5,636 nt of DNA. Source: Chloroflexota bacterium. GTDB taxonomy: Archaea; Iainarchaeota; Iainarchaeia; Iainarchaeales; GCA-2688035. The notes beneath the pieces were generated by a model. It saw only the letters and a list, made by a program, of their open reading frames with translations. It did no database searches and was not told where the DNA came from. The stretch is from positions 1 through 5,636 of the forward strand of contig DAOWAC010000072.1 of NCBI GenBank assembly GCA_030634785.1, read 5' to 3'. The position numbers and the translations under genes are program-made. This document shows positions 1 through 5,319 of the stretch, in pieces; position 1 is the first letter of the stretch, and each line of letters starts with the position of its first letter.

Positions 1-345
1 AGAGCGCCTGTAAGTAATTTTGACAGACCTAATGCAAGACCAGGAGAATTGCCACCAATACAGGCAAAAGACCTCGGCACATATACAAAACCAATGAAAG
101 AACTTGAAGGAAGCCTAAAAGCACGCTTTTTTGATGCAAAAATGAAAAAGCTCAAAGAAGTCAAGGTAAGAGACCTTTTGAAAGAAATGGAAAAAACAAA
201 GACCGCAGACTCAGTAGTCTTTGATGGCATTGTTACAAAAAGGCTCCTTGAAGCTGCTGAAAAAGGAAAAATAAAGCAACTTGTTGGCGTAAAAAAAGGC
301 AGAATCGAGGATTCAGAAACAGTAAAGGTTTCAACCCTTTACTGA
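1..345 (+). CDS. dnaG: Archaeal-type DnaG primase, C-terminal part (5' truncated by window edge)
   Basis: The reading frame is open from base 1, so this is the last 114 codons of a gene that starts outside the window. A TTG at 49 lies in frame but is internal to the conserved reading. Sequence recognition: the segment LKARFFDAKMKKLKEVKVRDLL, followed by SVVFDGIVTKRLLEAAEKG and LVGVKKGRIE, matches the C-terminal domain of archaeal DnaG, where a V-x-DG-[IV]-[TI]-[QK]-RL-x-[ED]-x-A motif and a closing 'LVG-x-[RK]-x-G' segment are typical. The TOPRIM catalytic domain would lie upstream and is not visible. The archaeal protein is known both as a primase-like enzyme and as an exosome-associated RNA-binding subunit; the visible part does not distinguish these roles. 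It ends with TGA at 343-345, six bases before the convergent membrane-protein gene. Archaeal DnaG is the clear best fit from memory of the family; no search was run. Confidence 0.88.
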   Translation, partial: RAPVSNFDRPNARPGELPPIQAKDLGTYTKPMKELEGSLKARFFDAKMKKLKEVKVRDLLKEMEKTKTADSVVFDGIVTKRLLEAAEKGKIKQLVGVKKGRIEDSETVKVSTLY

Positions 346-349
346 ATTC

Positions 350-370
350 TTTTATTTTTTCCTCTTTTTT
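350..370 (+). terminator. Oligo-T terminator of dnaG
   Basis: Four, six and six consecutive T residues (350-353, 355-360, 365-370) follow the dnaG stop codon within 25 bases and are separated only by A and CCTC. Archaeal RNA polymerase is known to terminate at such T-rich tracts without a hairpin. The same bases read on the opposite strand encode the Lys/Arg-rich C-terminus of the convergent gene, so the tract lies inside a coding region. Confidence 0.55.
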
Positions 371-786
371 CTAAAAGGCCTAGCTGCAGGCTCTTCCAAA
401 TGCTTTGCAAAATCAGGCCTTACAACCCTTGTTTTGTAAAGGAATAATCCCAAAACAAAAACTGCTGCCCAAAACAAAAGCTCTGCAATAGGCGAAAGCA
501 AAGTAATCACAAACTGCCTTTGAGTAATCCTTGGCTGGTCAGGTCTTAACTGCAAACCAGTAATGTTATACAACGATTCTTTACAGTCAAGATACTGCAA
601 CATTGCAACCTGGTCAGTCTGTGTTCCAATCTTTGAAACACACGCTGGATATTTTACCATCGCGTCCCATGAATCAAACATATGACCAGAGGAAACAACA
701 AACATTACGATTGCAAGCAGTAGAATAAACGAGCCCAAAAGTTTTGGCAAAAAAACCCTGCTTTTTCCAAAATAAAAGAAAGCCAT
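352..786 (-). CDS. Two-helix membrane protein of unknown function
   Basis: A 144-residue protein that I do not recognise. Seen in the sequence: a basic N-terminus (GKSR), a hydrophobic segment at about residues 12-33, a polar central region of about 60 residues, a second hydrophobic segment at about 92-117, and a strongly basic tail ending in RPFRKKRKK. By the positive-inside rule both ends face the cytoplasm and the loop at 35-90 faces outside. That loop holds two cysteines (C49, C68), which could form a disulfide, and an N-I-T glycosylation sequon at N74. Start choice: ATG at 786 is preceded by GTGAT (792-796 on the plus map) five nt upstream, a partial Shine-Dalgarno match, and by a TTTAAATA box about 36 bases upstream. 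No catalytic motif is visible, so a small envelope or anchor protein is inference only. It is convergent with dnaG and divergent from tRNA-Val. Confidence 0.75.
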   Translation of the reverse strand: MAFFYFGKSRVFLPKLLGSFILLLAIVMFVVSSGHMFDSWDAMVKYPACVSKIGTQTDQVAMLQYLDCKESLYNITGLQLRPDQPRITQRQFVITLLSPIAELLFWAAVFVLGLFLYKTRVVRPDFAKHLEEPAARPFRKKRKK

Positions 787-816
787 ACTATATCACAGAA
801 CAAGTAATGTATTATT

Positions 817-828
817 AATATTTAAAGG
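817..828. promoter_or_regulatory. Divergent TATA element between the 144-residue gene and tRNA-Val
   Basis: On the minus strand the bases 826-819 read TTTAAATA, an exact archaeal TATA-box form. Its centre is about 36 bases from the ATG at 786, predicting a transcription start near 797 and a leader of about 10 nt that just includes the GTGAT ribosome site. On the plus strand the same stretch reads AATATTTAAAGG and lies about 25 bases before a plausible tRNA transcription start just upstream of 852. No other TATA-like sequence sits at a suitable distance for the tRNA except TTTTATAA at 844-851, which is too close. Confidence 0.5.
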
Positions 829-851
829 TTGGCTTCAAAGTAATTTTATAA

Positions 852-923
852 GGACCCGTGGTCTAGTGGTATGACATCACCTTTACAAGGTGAGGGTCGC
901 CGGTTCGATCCCGGCCGGGTCCA
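852..923 (+). tRNA. tRNA-Val, anticodon UAC
   Basis: A complete 72-nt cloverleaf. The acceptor stem GGACCCG (852-858) pairs with CGGGTCC (916-922), followed by discriminator A at 923. The D arm contains AGTGGTA with a short GTC/GAC stem. The anticodon stem TCACC/GGTGA encloses the loop TTTACAA (882-888), putting TAC at positions 34-36, which is valine (reads GUA and probably GUG). The T arm is GCCGG, loop TTCGATC, CCGGC (899-915), the canonical form. No intron is present, and CCA is not encoded, because TTT follows the discriminator. The 60-residue gene begins 49 bases downstream and has its own TATA box. Confidence 0.97.
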
Positions 924-942
924 TTTCAGTAATCCAAAGCTA

Positions 943-951
943 TTTATTTAA
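943..951 (+). promoter_or_regulatory. TATA box for the 973-2876 gene pair
   Basis: TTTATTTAA is preceded by the A-rich CCAAAG, which would be in the place of a BRE. The box centre is about 26 bases upstream of the ATG at 973, the spacing expected when transcription starts at or within a base or two of the start codon. The mRNA is therefore predicted to be leaderless, which agrees with the lack of a Shine-Dalgarno sequence before 973. Confidence 0.5.
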
Positions 952-972
952 GAAATACCTTTCCTTTATTCA

Positions 973-1155
973 ATGCCAAAAAAGGATAAGAAATATTCAA
1001 TTGATGTCCTAATAGAAGGAACAGGCGGCGACCTTGTTTTCAAAAAAGTTAAGGAAAACAAAAAAAATTTAAAGAAATTGGTTGAGGAAAACAAAAACCC
1101 TGTAATAAAACACAATGTTTTCAAAACAGGAAGCGAAAAAAAGGTCAAACTATAG
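973..1155 (+). CDS. Small lysine-rich protein of unknown function (60 residues)
   Basis: The protein begins MPKKDKKYSIDVLIEG, is very rich in lysine throughout, and ends in KKVKL. I do not recognise a family. It has no membrane segment, no cysteine and no metal-binding motif. The pattern is a short possible beta strand (YSIDVLIE), a Gly-rich turn (GTGGD), then an amphipathic, mainly Lys/Glu/Asn stretch that could be helical. Nucleic-acid binding is possible from charge alone but is not shown. Evidence that it is real: a TATA box at leaderless distance from its ATG, A-rich codons like those of its neighbours, and a position two bases before the first ATG of the transglutaminase gene, which suggests an operon. 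The antisense frame over the same region is hydrophobic only because Lys codons read backwards give Phe and Leu codons. Being short and without a recognised homologue, it could still be spurious. Confidence 0.55.
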   Translation: MPKKDKKYSIDVLIEGTGGDLVFKKVKENKKNLKKLVEENKNPVIKHNVFKTGSEKKVKL

Positions 1156-1165
1156 TAATGGTAAA

Positions 1166-1173
1166 GGAAGTGA
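1166..1173 (+). promoter_or_regulatory. Ribosome binding site deciding the transglutaminase start
   Basis: GGAAGTGA differs from the archaeal Shine-Dalgarno consensus GGAGGTGA by one base and ends eight nt before the ATG at 1182. The upstream in-frame ATG at 1158 has only a weak AAAGGTCA 12 nt away. Starting at 1182 also places the basic residues and hydrophobic core of a signal peptide at the very N-terminus (MKLRTGIVIFIF). Both facts favour 1182 over 1158. Confidence 0.55.
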
Positions 1174-1181
1174 ATGTAACA

Positions 1182-2876
1182 ATGAAATTGAGAACCGGAA
1201 TTGTGATTTTTATTTTTCTTATTTTTTGTTCAAATACATTTGGAATAGATATTGAAAACAGTTCAACAGTACAATCTGTAACTGTAAGAATTACAATCGA
1301 AGGAAGCGGAACCATTTCAGGAAATTTACAGGGAAGTGAAGCTAAAATAGAAGTTTTGAGTTTTAATGAAGGAAATGGCCAAAAGATTTTGTCACTAAGC
1401 GAACTTCTTGAAATAAACGGAAAAACAATTAACAGCATTGAAAAAAAAGACGAATTAGGAAACCGTTATGCATTATTTGAAGTCGGAGAAACCGGAGACT
1501 ATTCTTACAAAATTGAAGCATTGATTGAAACAGACGCAATGCCCCCGGTAATTAAAGACTTTGATTTATCACAGGAAATAACTAAATTTGAAGAATTTTT
1601 ACAGCCAAGTGAAAACATTGAATCAAACCACGAAAGCATTAGAACATTTGCATTCAACACATTTGACAGCAGCAGCTGGCTTGAAACAATTGTTGATGTA
1701 ACACAGTGGACTTATGACAACATGGAATATGATTTAAGCTACTTTCCAGAAACATACTCAGCTATTTCAACATTAAAAGAACAAAAAGGAGTTTGTGACG
1801 AATTTGCAGTCCTTGCAGCAGCAATGCTCAGAGCAAAAGGCATCCCTGTAAAAGTAATAACAGGACTTAGTTTTAATCCAAAAGAAGAACAAAAATGGAA
1901 CAACCATGCATGGCTTCAGGCATACAATCCAAATTCAGGATGGATTTCTCTTGACCCAACATTTGGAGAAGCAGGAACAGTTGACGGAACACATATTGCA
2001 AGAGGATTTTTTAAAGACCCAGCAGAATCAAGTGTTTCAAAAGCAACAATAGTACAAACTGCTTCAATAACCCTTAGCGAAAAAGATATGGTTGTAGAAA
2101 CCACTGCCTTTAAGCCATTTAGTGGAATTTTTTCAATCAAAGCAGAAAAAGAAAACATGCCTGCAAACAAATGGCACGAAATTAAAATAACTGCAAAAAA
2201 TATGGTTAATGGAGATGTAATCGGATGGTTTTCGATTGGATTACCAGCCGGATTTACTGCATTGGAAAAAAAGAAAATAATTCTTTTCAAAGAAGGAGAA
2301 GAAAAAGAAATTGTGTGGGACGTAAGAATTGACAAAGAACTAAAAGAAATCCACTACCTTTTAGGAACTTACAAAATTGTTTCGCTTGGAGGCCAAACAG
2401 AAAAAGAACTAAAGGTATTACCCGGAACAAACTTTCAGGAAGAAGCAGAAATTGTGATAGGAAACATTATTCCAATTGTTGAAAACAACAACCTTGTAGT
2501 AGACATAGAACTTGAAAACAGGGGAGCAGAACAGGCAATTGTTAAAATAACACTTGGAAAAATTTCAGAAAGTATTGACATAAACGGCTTTGAAACTGCC
2601 GAAATTACAATAAGAATTCCTGAAGTTGAAGACAAAGTATACACTCTCACAGTAAAAGGACCAGGGCTTGAATTTGAAACAGAAATTGAATTATACGAAG
2701 GAAAACCACTGCCAGTAGAAAAGCCTGAAACAACAGACAATCAGATTAAATCGCCACTAAACCAAACCACTCTCGATTTTTCAGGGATTTTCACCATTGA
2801 AACAGGCATTGTTGCAGGAATAATAATAGGCATTGCAATAATTGCGCTTCTTTTAAAAGAATTGTTATCAAAATAG
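1182..2876 (+). CDS. Secreted, membrane-anchored transglutaminase-like domain protein
   Basis: Numbering follows the ATG at 1182 (564 residues); the frame also opens at 1158, which would add eight residues. Domains in order: a signal peptide (about 1-22), a beta-rich N-terminal region (about 22-117), a transglutaminase/protease-like core (about 170-275), two predicted Ig-like or CARDB-like beta domains (about 290-412 and 420-508), a Pro/Thr-rich linker (about 509-532), and a C-terminal membrane helix (about 540-560) with a short KELLSK tail. The triad of the transglutaminase fold is in place: Cys205 in KGVCDEFA, His242 in WNNHAW and Asp258 in WISLDPT. Members of this superfamily act on peptide or isopeptide bonds as cross-linkers or proteases; the substrate here cannot be told. 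The layout places the enzyme outside the cell, tethered by its C-terminus, so an envelope role is inferred. It follows the 60-residue gene and probably shares its transcript. A T6 tract directly follows the stop. Confidence 0.88.
   Translation: MKLRTGIVIFIFLIFCSNTFGIDIENSSTVQSVTVRITIEGSGTISGNLQGSEAKIEVLSFNEGNGQKILSLSELLEINGKTINSIEKKDELGNRYALFEVGETGDYSYKIEALIETDAMPPVIKDFDLSQEITKFEEFLQPSENIESNHESIRTFAFNTFDSSSWLETIVDVTQWTYDNMEYDLSYFPETYSAISTLKEQKGVCDEFAVLAAAMLRAKGIPVKVITGLSFNPKEEQKWNNHAWLQAYNPNSGWISLDPTFGEAGTVDGTHIARGFFKDPAESSVSKATIVQTASITLSEKDMVVETTAFKPFSGIFSIKAEKENMPANKWHEIKITAKNMVNGDVIGWFSIGLPAGFTALEKKKIILFKEGEEKEIVWDVRIDKELKEIHYLLGTYKIVSLGGQTEKELKVLPGTNFQEEAEIVIGNIIPIVENNNLVVDIELENRGAEQAIVKITLGKISESIDINGFETAEITIRIPEVEDKVYTLTVKGPGLEFETEIELYEGKPLPVEKPETTDNQIKSPLNQTTLDFSGIFTIETGIVAGIIIGIAIIALLLKELLSK
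2848..2861 (+). promoter_or_regulatory. TATA-like palindrome inside the end of the transglutaminase gene
   Basis: TTCTTTTAAAAGAA is a perfect 14-base palindrome in the last codons of the upstream gene. Its TTTTAAAA core would put a transcription start near 2880, at the beginning of the structured gap ahead of tRNA-Gly(GCC). No TATA-like sequence is found 20-40 bases before that tRNA, so this is the nearest candidate. It lies in coding sequence and could be chance. Confidence 0.22.
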
Positions 2877-2882
2877 TTTTTT
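2877..2882 (+). terminator. Oligo-T terminator after the transglutaminase gene
   Basis: Six T residues begin immediately after the TAG stop codon (2874-2876). There is no hairpin upstream, consistent with the T-tract mode of archaeal termination. One short tract is modest evidence, and some read-through into the tRNA region is possible. Confidence 0.35.
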
Positions 2883-2887
2883 AGGAA

Positions 2888-2969
2888 CACTGCCTAGGCA
2901 AGCATTAAAGAGCATGTGTCATCGAGTCCAAACAAAGATGGCACTCACACAAGCCAGGCGTGACAGCTA
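2888..2969 (+). ncRNA. Possible structured RNA (H/ACA-like hairpin) upstream of tRNA-Gly(GCC)
   Basis: This non-coding gap is about 46% G+C, well above the neighbouring AT-rich spacers. On the plus strand, 2891-2899 can pair with 2953-2960 (eight pairs including one U-G, with A2896 bulged). Above an unpaired region (2900-2915 and 2945-2952), 2916-2923 pairs with 2937-2944 (eight pairs, one G-U) around a 13-nt loop. ACA at 2963-2965 follows the lower stem by two nt. Lower stem, internal pocket, upper stem and ACA is the arrangement of archaeal H/ACA guide RNAs. The upper-stem G-U becomes an A-C mismatch on the other strand, which favours the plus strand. Against this, no clear kink-turn is visible, the pocket-to-ACA distance (18 nt) is slightly longer than the usual 14-16, and no target was identified. 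It could instead be a tRNA leader or unconstrained sequence. Confidence 0.28.
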
Positions 2970-3041
2970 GCGACCGTGGTCTAGTGGTTAAGATTCGACC
3001 TTGCCAAGGTCGGGGCCCGGGTCCGATTCCCGGCGGTCGCA
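2970..3041 (+). tRNA. tRNA-Gly, anticodon GCC
   Basis: A 72-nt cloverleaf. The acceptor stem GCGACCG (2970-2976) pairs with CGGTCGC (3034-3040), with discriminator A at 3041. The D stem GTCT pairs with AGAT around AGTGGTTA. The anticodon stem CGACC/GGTCG encloses TTGCCAA (3001-3007), so positions 34-36 are GCC, glycine (reads GGC and GGU). The T stem CCGGG/CCCGG (3017-3021, 3029-3033) encloses TCCGATT (3022-3028): position 55 is C rather than the near-universal T. All stems are otherwise well paired, so the gene looks functional. There is no intron and no encoded CCA. No TATA box lies at the normal distance upstream, so the tRNA may be released from a longer precursor. Confidence 0.95.
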
Positions 3042-3042
3042 A

Positions 3043-3050
3043 TTTATTAA
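3043..3050 (+). promoter_or_regulatory. TATA-like box for the HD-domain gene
   Basis: TTTATTAA lies just after tRNA-Gly(GCC), with its centre about 34 bases before the ATG at 3081. It predicts a start of transcription near 3072 and a leader of under 10 nt. The spacer is A-rich as a whole, so the match is only moderately informative. Read-through from the tRNA is the alternative. Confidence 0.35.
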
Positions 3051-3080
3051 AAAAAATATGGTAAAAAATCAGATGGTAAA

Positions 3081-3668
3081 ATGAATAACTTGCCTATAAC
3101 AAGAGAAGAAGCAATTAATTTTCTAAAAAGCATGCCACAACTACCATCCGACATGAATCATTATCTGGAAACAGAAGCTATCATGCGCGGTCTGGCTGAA
3201 AAATTTGACGAAAATACAGACTACTGGGGAATGTTAGGTTTGCTACACGATGTTGACTGGGCTTTGACAAAAAGTGATTGGAGCAAACACGGCATTAAAG
3301 CAGTAGAACTTCTAAAAGAAAAAGGGTTTGATGACGAGTTTATAACAAATGTACAATCTCACGGATATGGCGTTGATGAAATTCCAATATTAAAAGACAA
3401 AAAAAGAAATTCAAAAATACAACATTCACTTGCTGCCGCAGAAACCATGACTGGAATAATTTATGCATATGCCCTGATGAGAGGAAAAAAAATCTCAGAC
3501 ATGGAAGTAAAGGGATTGAAGAAAAAATTCAAAGACAAAAGTTTTGCTACAAACTGTAACAGAGAAGTAATTAATGAAATAGAAATAACAGGATTACCAA
3601 GAAATGAGTTTTTTGCATTATCAATTGAAGCAATTAAAAAAATAAAAAATCAAATAGGCCTGGAATAA
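3081..3668 (+). CDS. HD-domain protein, predicted metal-dependent phosphohydrolase
   Basis: 195 residues, the usual size for the stand-alone HD proteins of archaea and bacteria annotated as 'HD domain-containing protein'. Motifs seen: H27 in NHYLETEAIMRGLA (first metal ligand), H56-D57 in GLLHDVDW (the HD pair), H70 in SKHGIKAVELL, and H94 in VQSHGYG. The C-terminal part (VKGLKKKFKDKSFA, then CNREVINEIE) follows the consensus of this subfamily closely. HD proteins hydrolyse phosphate ester bonds of nucleotides or nucleic acids with divalent metals; the substrate of this subfamily is not known to me. Oddity: the place where relatives usually carry 'A-D-x-L-T-G', supplying the last metal-binding Asp, reads AETMTG, with E121 instead of Asp. 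Glu may still bind metal. The gene follows tRNA-Gly(GCC) by 39 bases and ends 24 bases before the convergent membrane gene. Confidence 0.85.
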   Translation: MNNLPITREEAINFLKSMPQLPSDMNHYLETEAIMRGLAEKFDENTDYWGMLGLLHDVDWALTKSDWSKHGIKAVELLKEKGFDDEFITNVQSHGYGVDEIPILKDKKRNSKIQHSLAAAETMTGIIYAYALMRGKKISDMEVKGLKKKFKDKSFATNCNREVINEIEITGLPRNEFFALSIEAIKKIKNQIGLE

Positions 3669-3692
3669 TAATCAGTCAGCCACAACCTATTT

Positions 3693-4604
3693 TTATAAAG
3701 AAAGTGGACTGTTTGTTCCTTTAGAAAGCTGATCGTAAATACTCACTTTAGCAAAAGTGAAACACAGCAGTTGAAAAGGGCAAAGAATAATTAATACAAC
3801 AAACGACGATAGGACAAGTGAAACAAAAAAATTGGCTGCAAAATATATTGAAAAAATAAAGGAAACAAAAAGTGAAAACGAAATCAGAATCATTAAACTT
3901 GCAACTCCAACTAATAAAATTGCCATTAAAAACGCAGCGATTATTTTCCAAACACTTCCAGAAGTAATTTCCCAACTTTCATTAATAGAATGTGAAAGAA
4001 AACCATCCTTGTTCAGAAACACAACACAGGAAAAACAAAGCCTTACAAGATTATAAATTATAACAACAAAATAGGCCAAAAACAAAATAAGCGACAAAAC
4101 AATTGAACCAAAGTGTAATGAAGGAATAGGCGCTATTGAACCAAACAAAAAGATTGTTCCAAAAAGCGGAAGCAAAAGCATTTTTTTGTTATAAAACGAA
4201 ACCACCGCAGCAAGAAAAGAAGCAATTGCAATAAAAAAAAGCGTAAAAAATCTTATAGGATTTAATCTAATTCCCTTCAAAGACACCTGCTTTAAAGCAA
4301 AAACAGTCATAAGTGCCTGTACAAAAAATACAAGCAAAACAAAAATTACAACAATAGGAATTGAAGAAAAGAAAAACGTTATTGCTGTTGCGCCAGCAAG
4401 CATTGGGTCAACAAGCATTGCATTAAAACTTGAATAACTTCCTGAAAGCAAAGCAAGTGCAAGATCTCTAAACAAAAGGAAAACAAGACCTGCAATTGAA
4501 ACAAAGAAAAGCAAACAAAGAAGCCATACAAGCCCTATGTATTTGAAAAATGACCTTGTTTTTCTCCAGTCAAAAGTAAAATGCAAAACCTGTCCAAAAT
4601 CCAT
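3693..4604 (-). CDS. Polytopic membrane protein, DUF7847 / GPDPase-membrane-domain-like
   Basis: 303 residues, dominated by hydrophobic segments at about 21-46, 78-104, 117-137, 142-160, 165-187, 220-246 and 250-286, giving six or seven membrane helices. The signature before the sixth helix, YNLVRLCFSCVVFL at 184-197 then NESWEITSGSVWKI at 208-221, matches the '[RK]-L-x-F-x-...-A-x-x-x-S-W-x-x-T-x-G-x-x-W-K-I' block found in several related families of integral membrane proteins (DUF7847, the membrane domain of glycerophosphoryl diester phosphodiesterases, YciC-like proteins). Their biochemical role is not established, and no catalytic domain is attached here. The N-terminus (MDFGQVLHFTFDWRK) is a short cytoplasmic amphipathic leader, common in this group. 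It has its own TATA box 32 bases before the ATG, so it need not depend on tmk upstream. The family assignment comes from the motif alone and is moderately sure. Confidence 0.75.
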   Translation of the reverse strand: MDFGQVLHFTFDWRKTRSFFKYIGLVWLLCLLFFVSIAGLVFLLFRDLALALLSGSYSSFNAMLVDPMLAGATAITFFFSSIPIVVIFVLLVFFVQALMTVFALKQVSLKGIRLNPIRFFTLFFIAIASFLAAVVSFYNKKMLLLPLFGTIFLFGSIAPIPSLHFGSIVLSLILFLAYFVVIIYNLVRLCFSCVVFLNKDGFLSHSINESWEITSGSVWKIIAAFLMAILLVGVASLMILISFSLFVSFIFSIYFAANFFVSLVLSSFVVLIILCPFQLLCFTFAKVSIYDQLSKGTNSPLSL

Positions 4605-4631
4605 TAAAAATCAAGGTAAATAGGCAAAAGA

Positions 4632-4640
4632 AATATTTAA
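4632..4640 (-). promoter_or_regulatory. TATA box for the polytopic membrane protein gene
   Basis: On the minus strand this reads TTAAATATT. Its centre is about 32 bases upstream of the ATG at 4604, predicting a leader of about seven nt. No Shine-Dalgarno sequence is near the start codon, which fits a near-leaderless message. The box lies in the 55-base gap after the tmk stop codon. Confidence 0.42.
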
Positions 4641-4659
4641 CCTTATCGTTAAAGGATAT

Positions 4660-5298
4660 TCACAAAAATTCCTGAATCTTTTCCAAAACAAGTTTGTGAA
4701 TTTCTTCCCTTGACTTTATTCCAAAACCAGAGACACATTCAATCCTTGACCAATTGCCTTTTTCACTAAGCTCAACATAAACCTGCCTTGTTTTCCTAAG
4801 ATAATCCAAATCAAGTTCATGAATGTCTTTTTCTCTTTTTCTCAAATGCATTAACTTTGCTGAAACCTCAACAGGCAAATCAAGAAAAATTGTCAAATCA
4901 GGTTTGGGCAGCCTTGACTCAACAGACTCAACCCATTTAATAAATTTCTTTCTTTCAATGCCCTCAAACTTGGCTGCCTGGTGCGCCACATTGCTTGCAA
5001 TATAACGGTCGCAAACAACAACCTTTTCTTGCCTTAGCAAGCTCTCAATTTCAGGTAATGCATCATACCTGTCAAGCGAGTAAAGCAAGGAAGCAAGCTC
5101 TGGCTTTACTTCCTTTAAAGAGCCAAATTCCCCTTGAAGGTATTTTTTCACAAGTTTTCCAAAAAAGGTTTCATAACGCGGAAAAGAAAAAAACACAACG
5201 TCCTTTCCCATCTTTTCAAGACTTTCAACCAGTAATTTTGACTGAGTATACTTTCCAGAAGCATCTGTGCCCTCTATTACAATAATCTTGCCTTTCAT
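4660..5298 (-). CDS. tmk: Thymidylate kinase (dTMP kinase)
   Basis: 212 residues, full length for the family. The enzyme phosphorylates dTMP to dTDP with ATP in the cytoplasm, a required step in dTTP supply. Motifs in order: the P-loop EGTDASGKYTQ at 9-19 (K16 and T18 at the phosphates), FPRY at 39-42 (the dTMP-contacting FPR), LYSLDRYDA at 72-80, CDRYIAS at 96-102 (the DR-Y/H motif), the PDLTIFLD strand at 133-140, and a LID segment with R153, K154 and R155, then IHELDLDYLRKTR. The P-loop has no arginine while the LID is basic, as in the bacterial-type (type II) enzymes. The variant LID with 'DIHE-x-D-x-x-YL' and a 'GxFG' segment (LQGEFGS) belongs to a subgroup I recall from archaea and candidate-phyla bacteria. 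The start at 5298 is supported by a TATA box about 27 bases upstream, making the message leaderless. Confidence 0.94.
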   Translation of the reverse strand: MKGKIIVIEGTDASGKYTQSKLLVESLEKMGKDVVFFSFPRYETFFGKLVKKYLQGEFGSLKEVKPELASLLYSLDRYDALPEIESLLRQEKVVVCDRYIASNVAHQAAKFEGIERKKFIKWVESVESRLPKPDLTIFLDLPVEVSAKLMHLRKREKDIHELDLDYLRKTRQVYVELSEKGNWSRIECVSGFGIKSREEIHKLVLEKIQEFL

Positions 5299-5319
5299 GC
5301 AAAAACAAGGGCAGGGAAG

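Noticed and set aside
49..51. TTG start for the first gene, giving a 98-residue protein
   Set aside because: The frame is open to base 1 and the product matches only the C-terminal end of DnaG, so the true start is outside the window.
966..1148. 60-codon minus-strand frame opposite the small lysine-rich gene
   Set aside because: Its Phe/Leu-rich content follows from reversing AAA/AAG codons, it has no promoter at a suitable place, and the plus-strand frame has a well-spaced TATA box.
1916..2335. 139-codon minus-strand frame within the transglutaminase gene
   Set aside because: It lies wholly inside a gene with clear domain matches on the other strand and has no family resemblance; the same applies to the minus-strand frames at 1145-1438 and 2435-2740.
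2883..2969. Box C/D guide RNA or degenerate tRNA in the gap before tRNA-Gly(GCC)
   Set aside because: The nearest box C-like string on the minus strand (CGATGAC) lacks a CTGA box D, and no acceptor or T-arm pairing of a tRNA could be built.
3058..3084. Eight-codon upstream frame (MVKNQMVK) overlapping the HD gene start, with a repeated ATGGTAAAA
   Set aside because: It looked like a translationally coupled leader peptide, but the predicted transcription start near 3072 falls after its ATG, and the A-rich repeat is too simple to be meaningful.
4995..5285. 96-codon plus-strand frame opposite tmk
   Set aside because: It is a shadow of the well-supported thymidylate kinase and has no promoter or ribosome site of its own.
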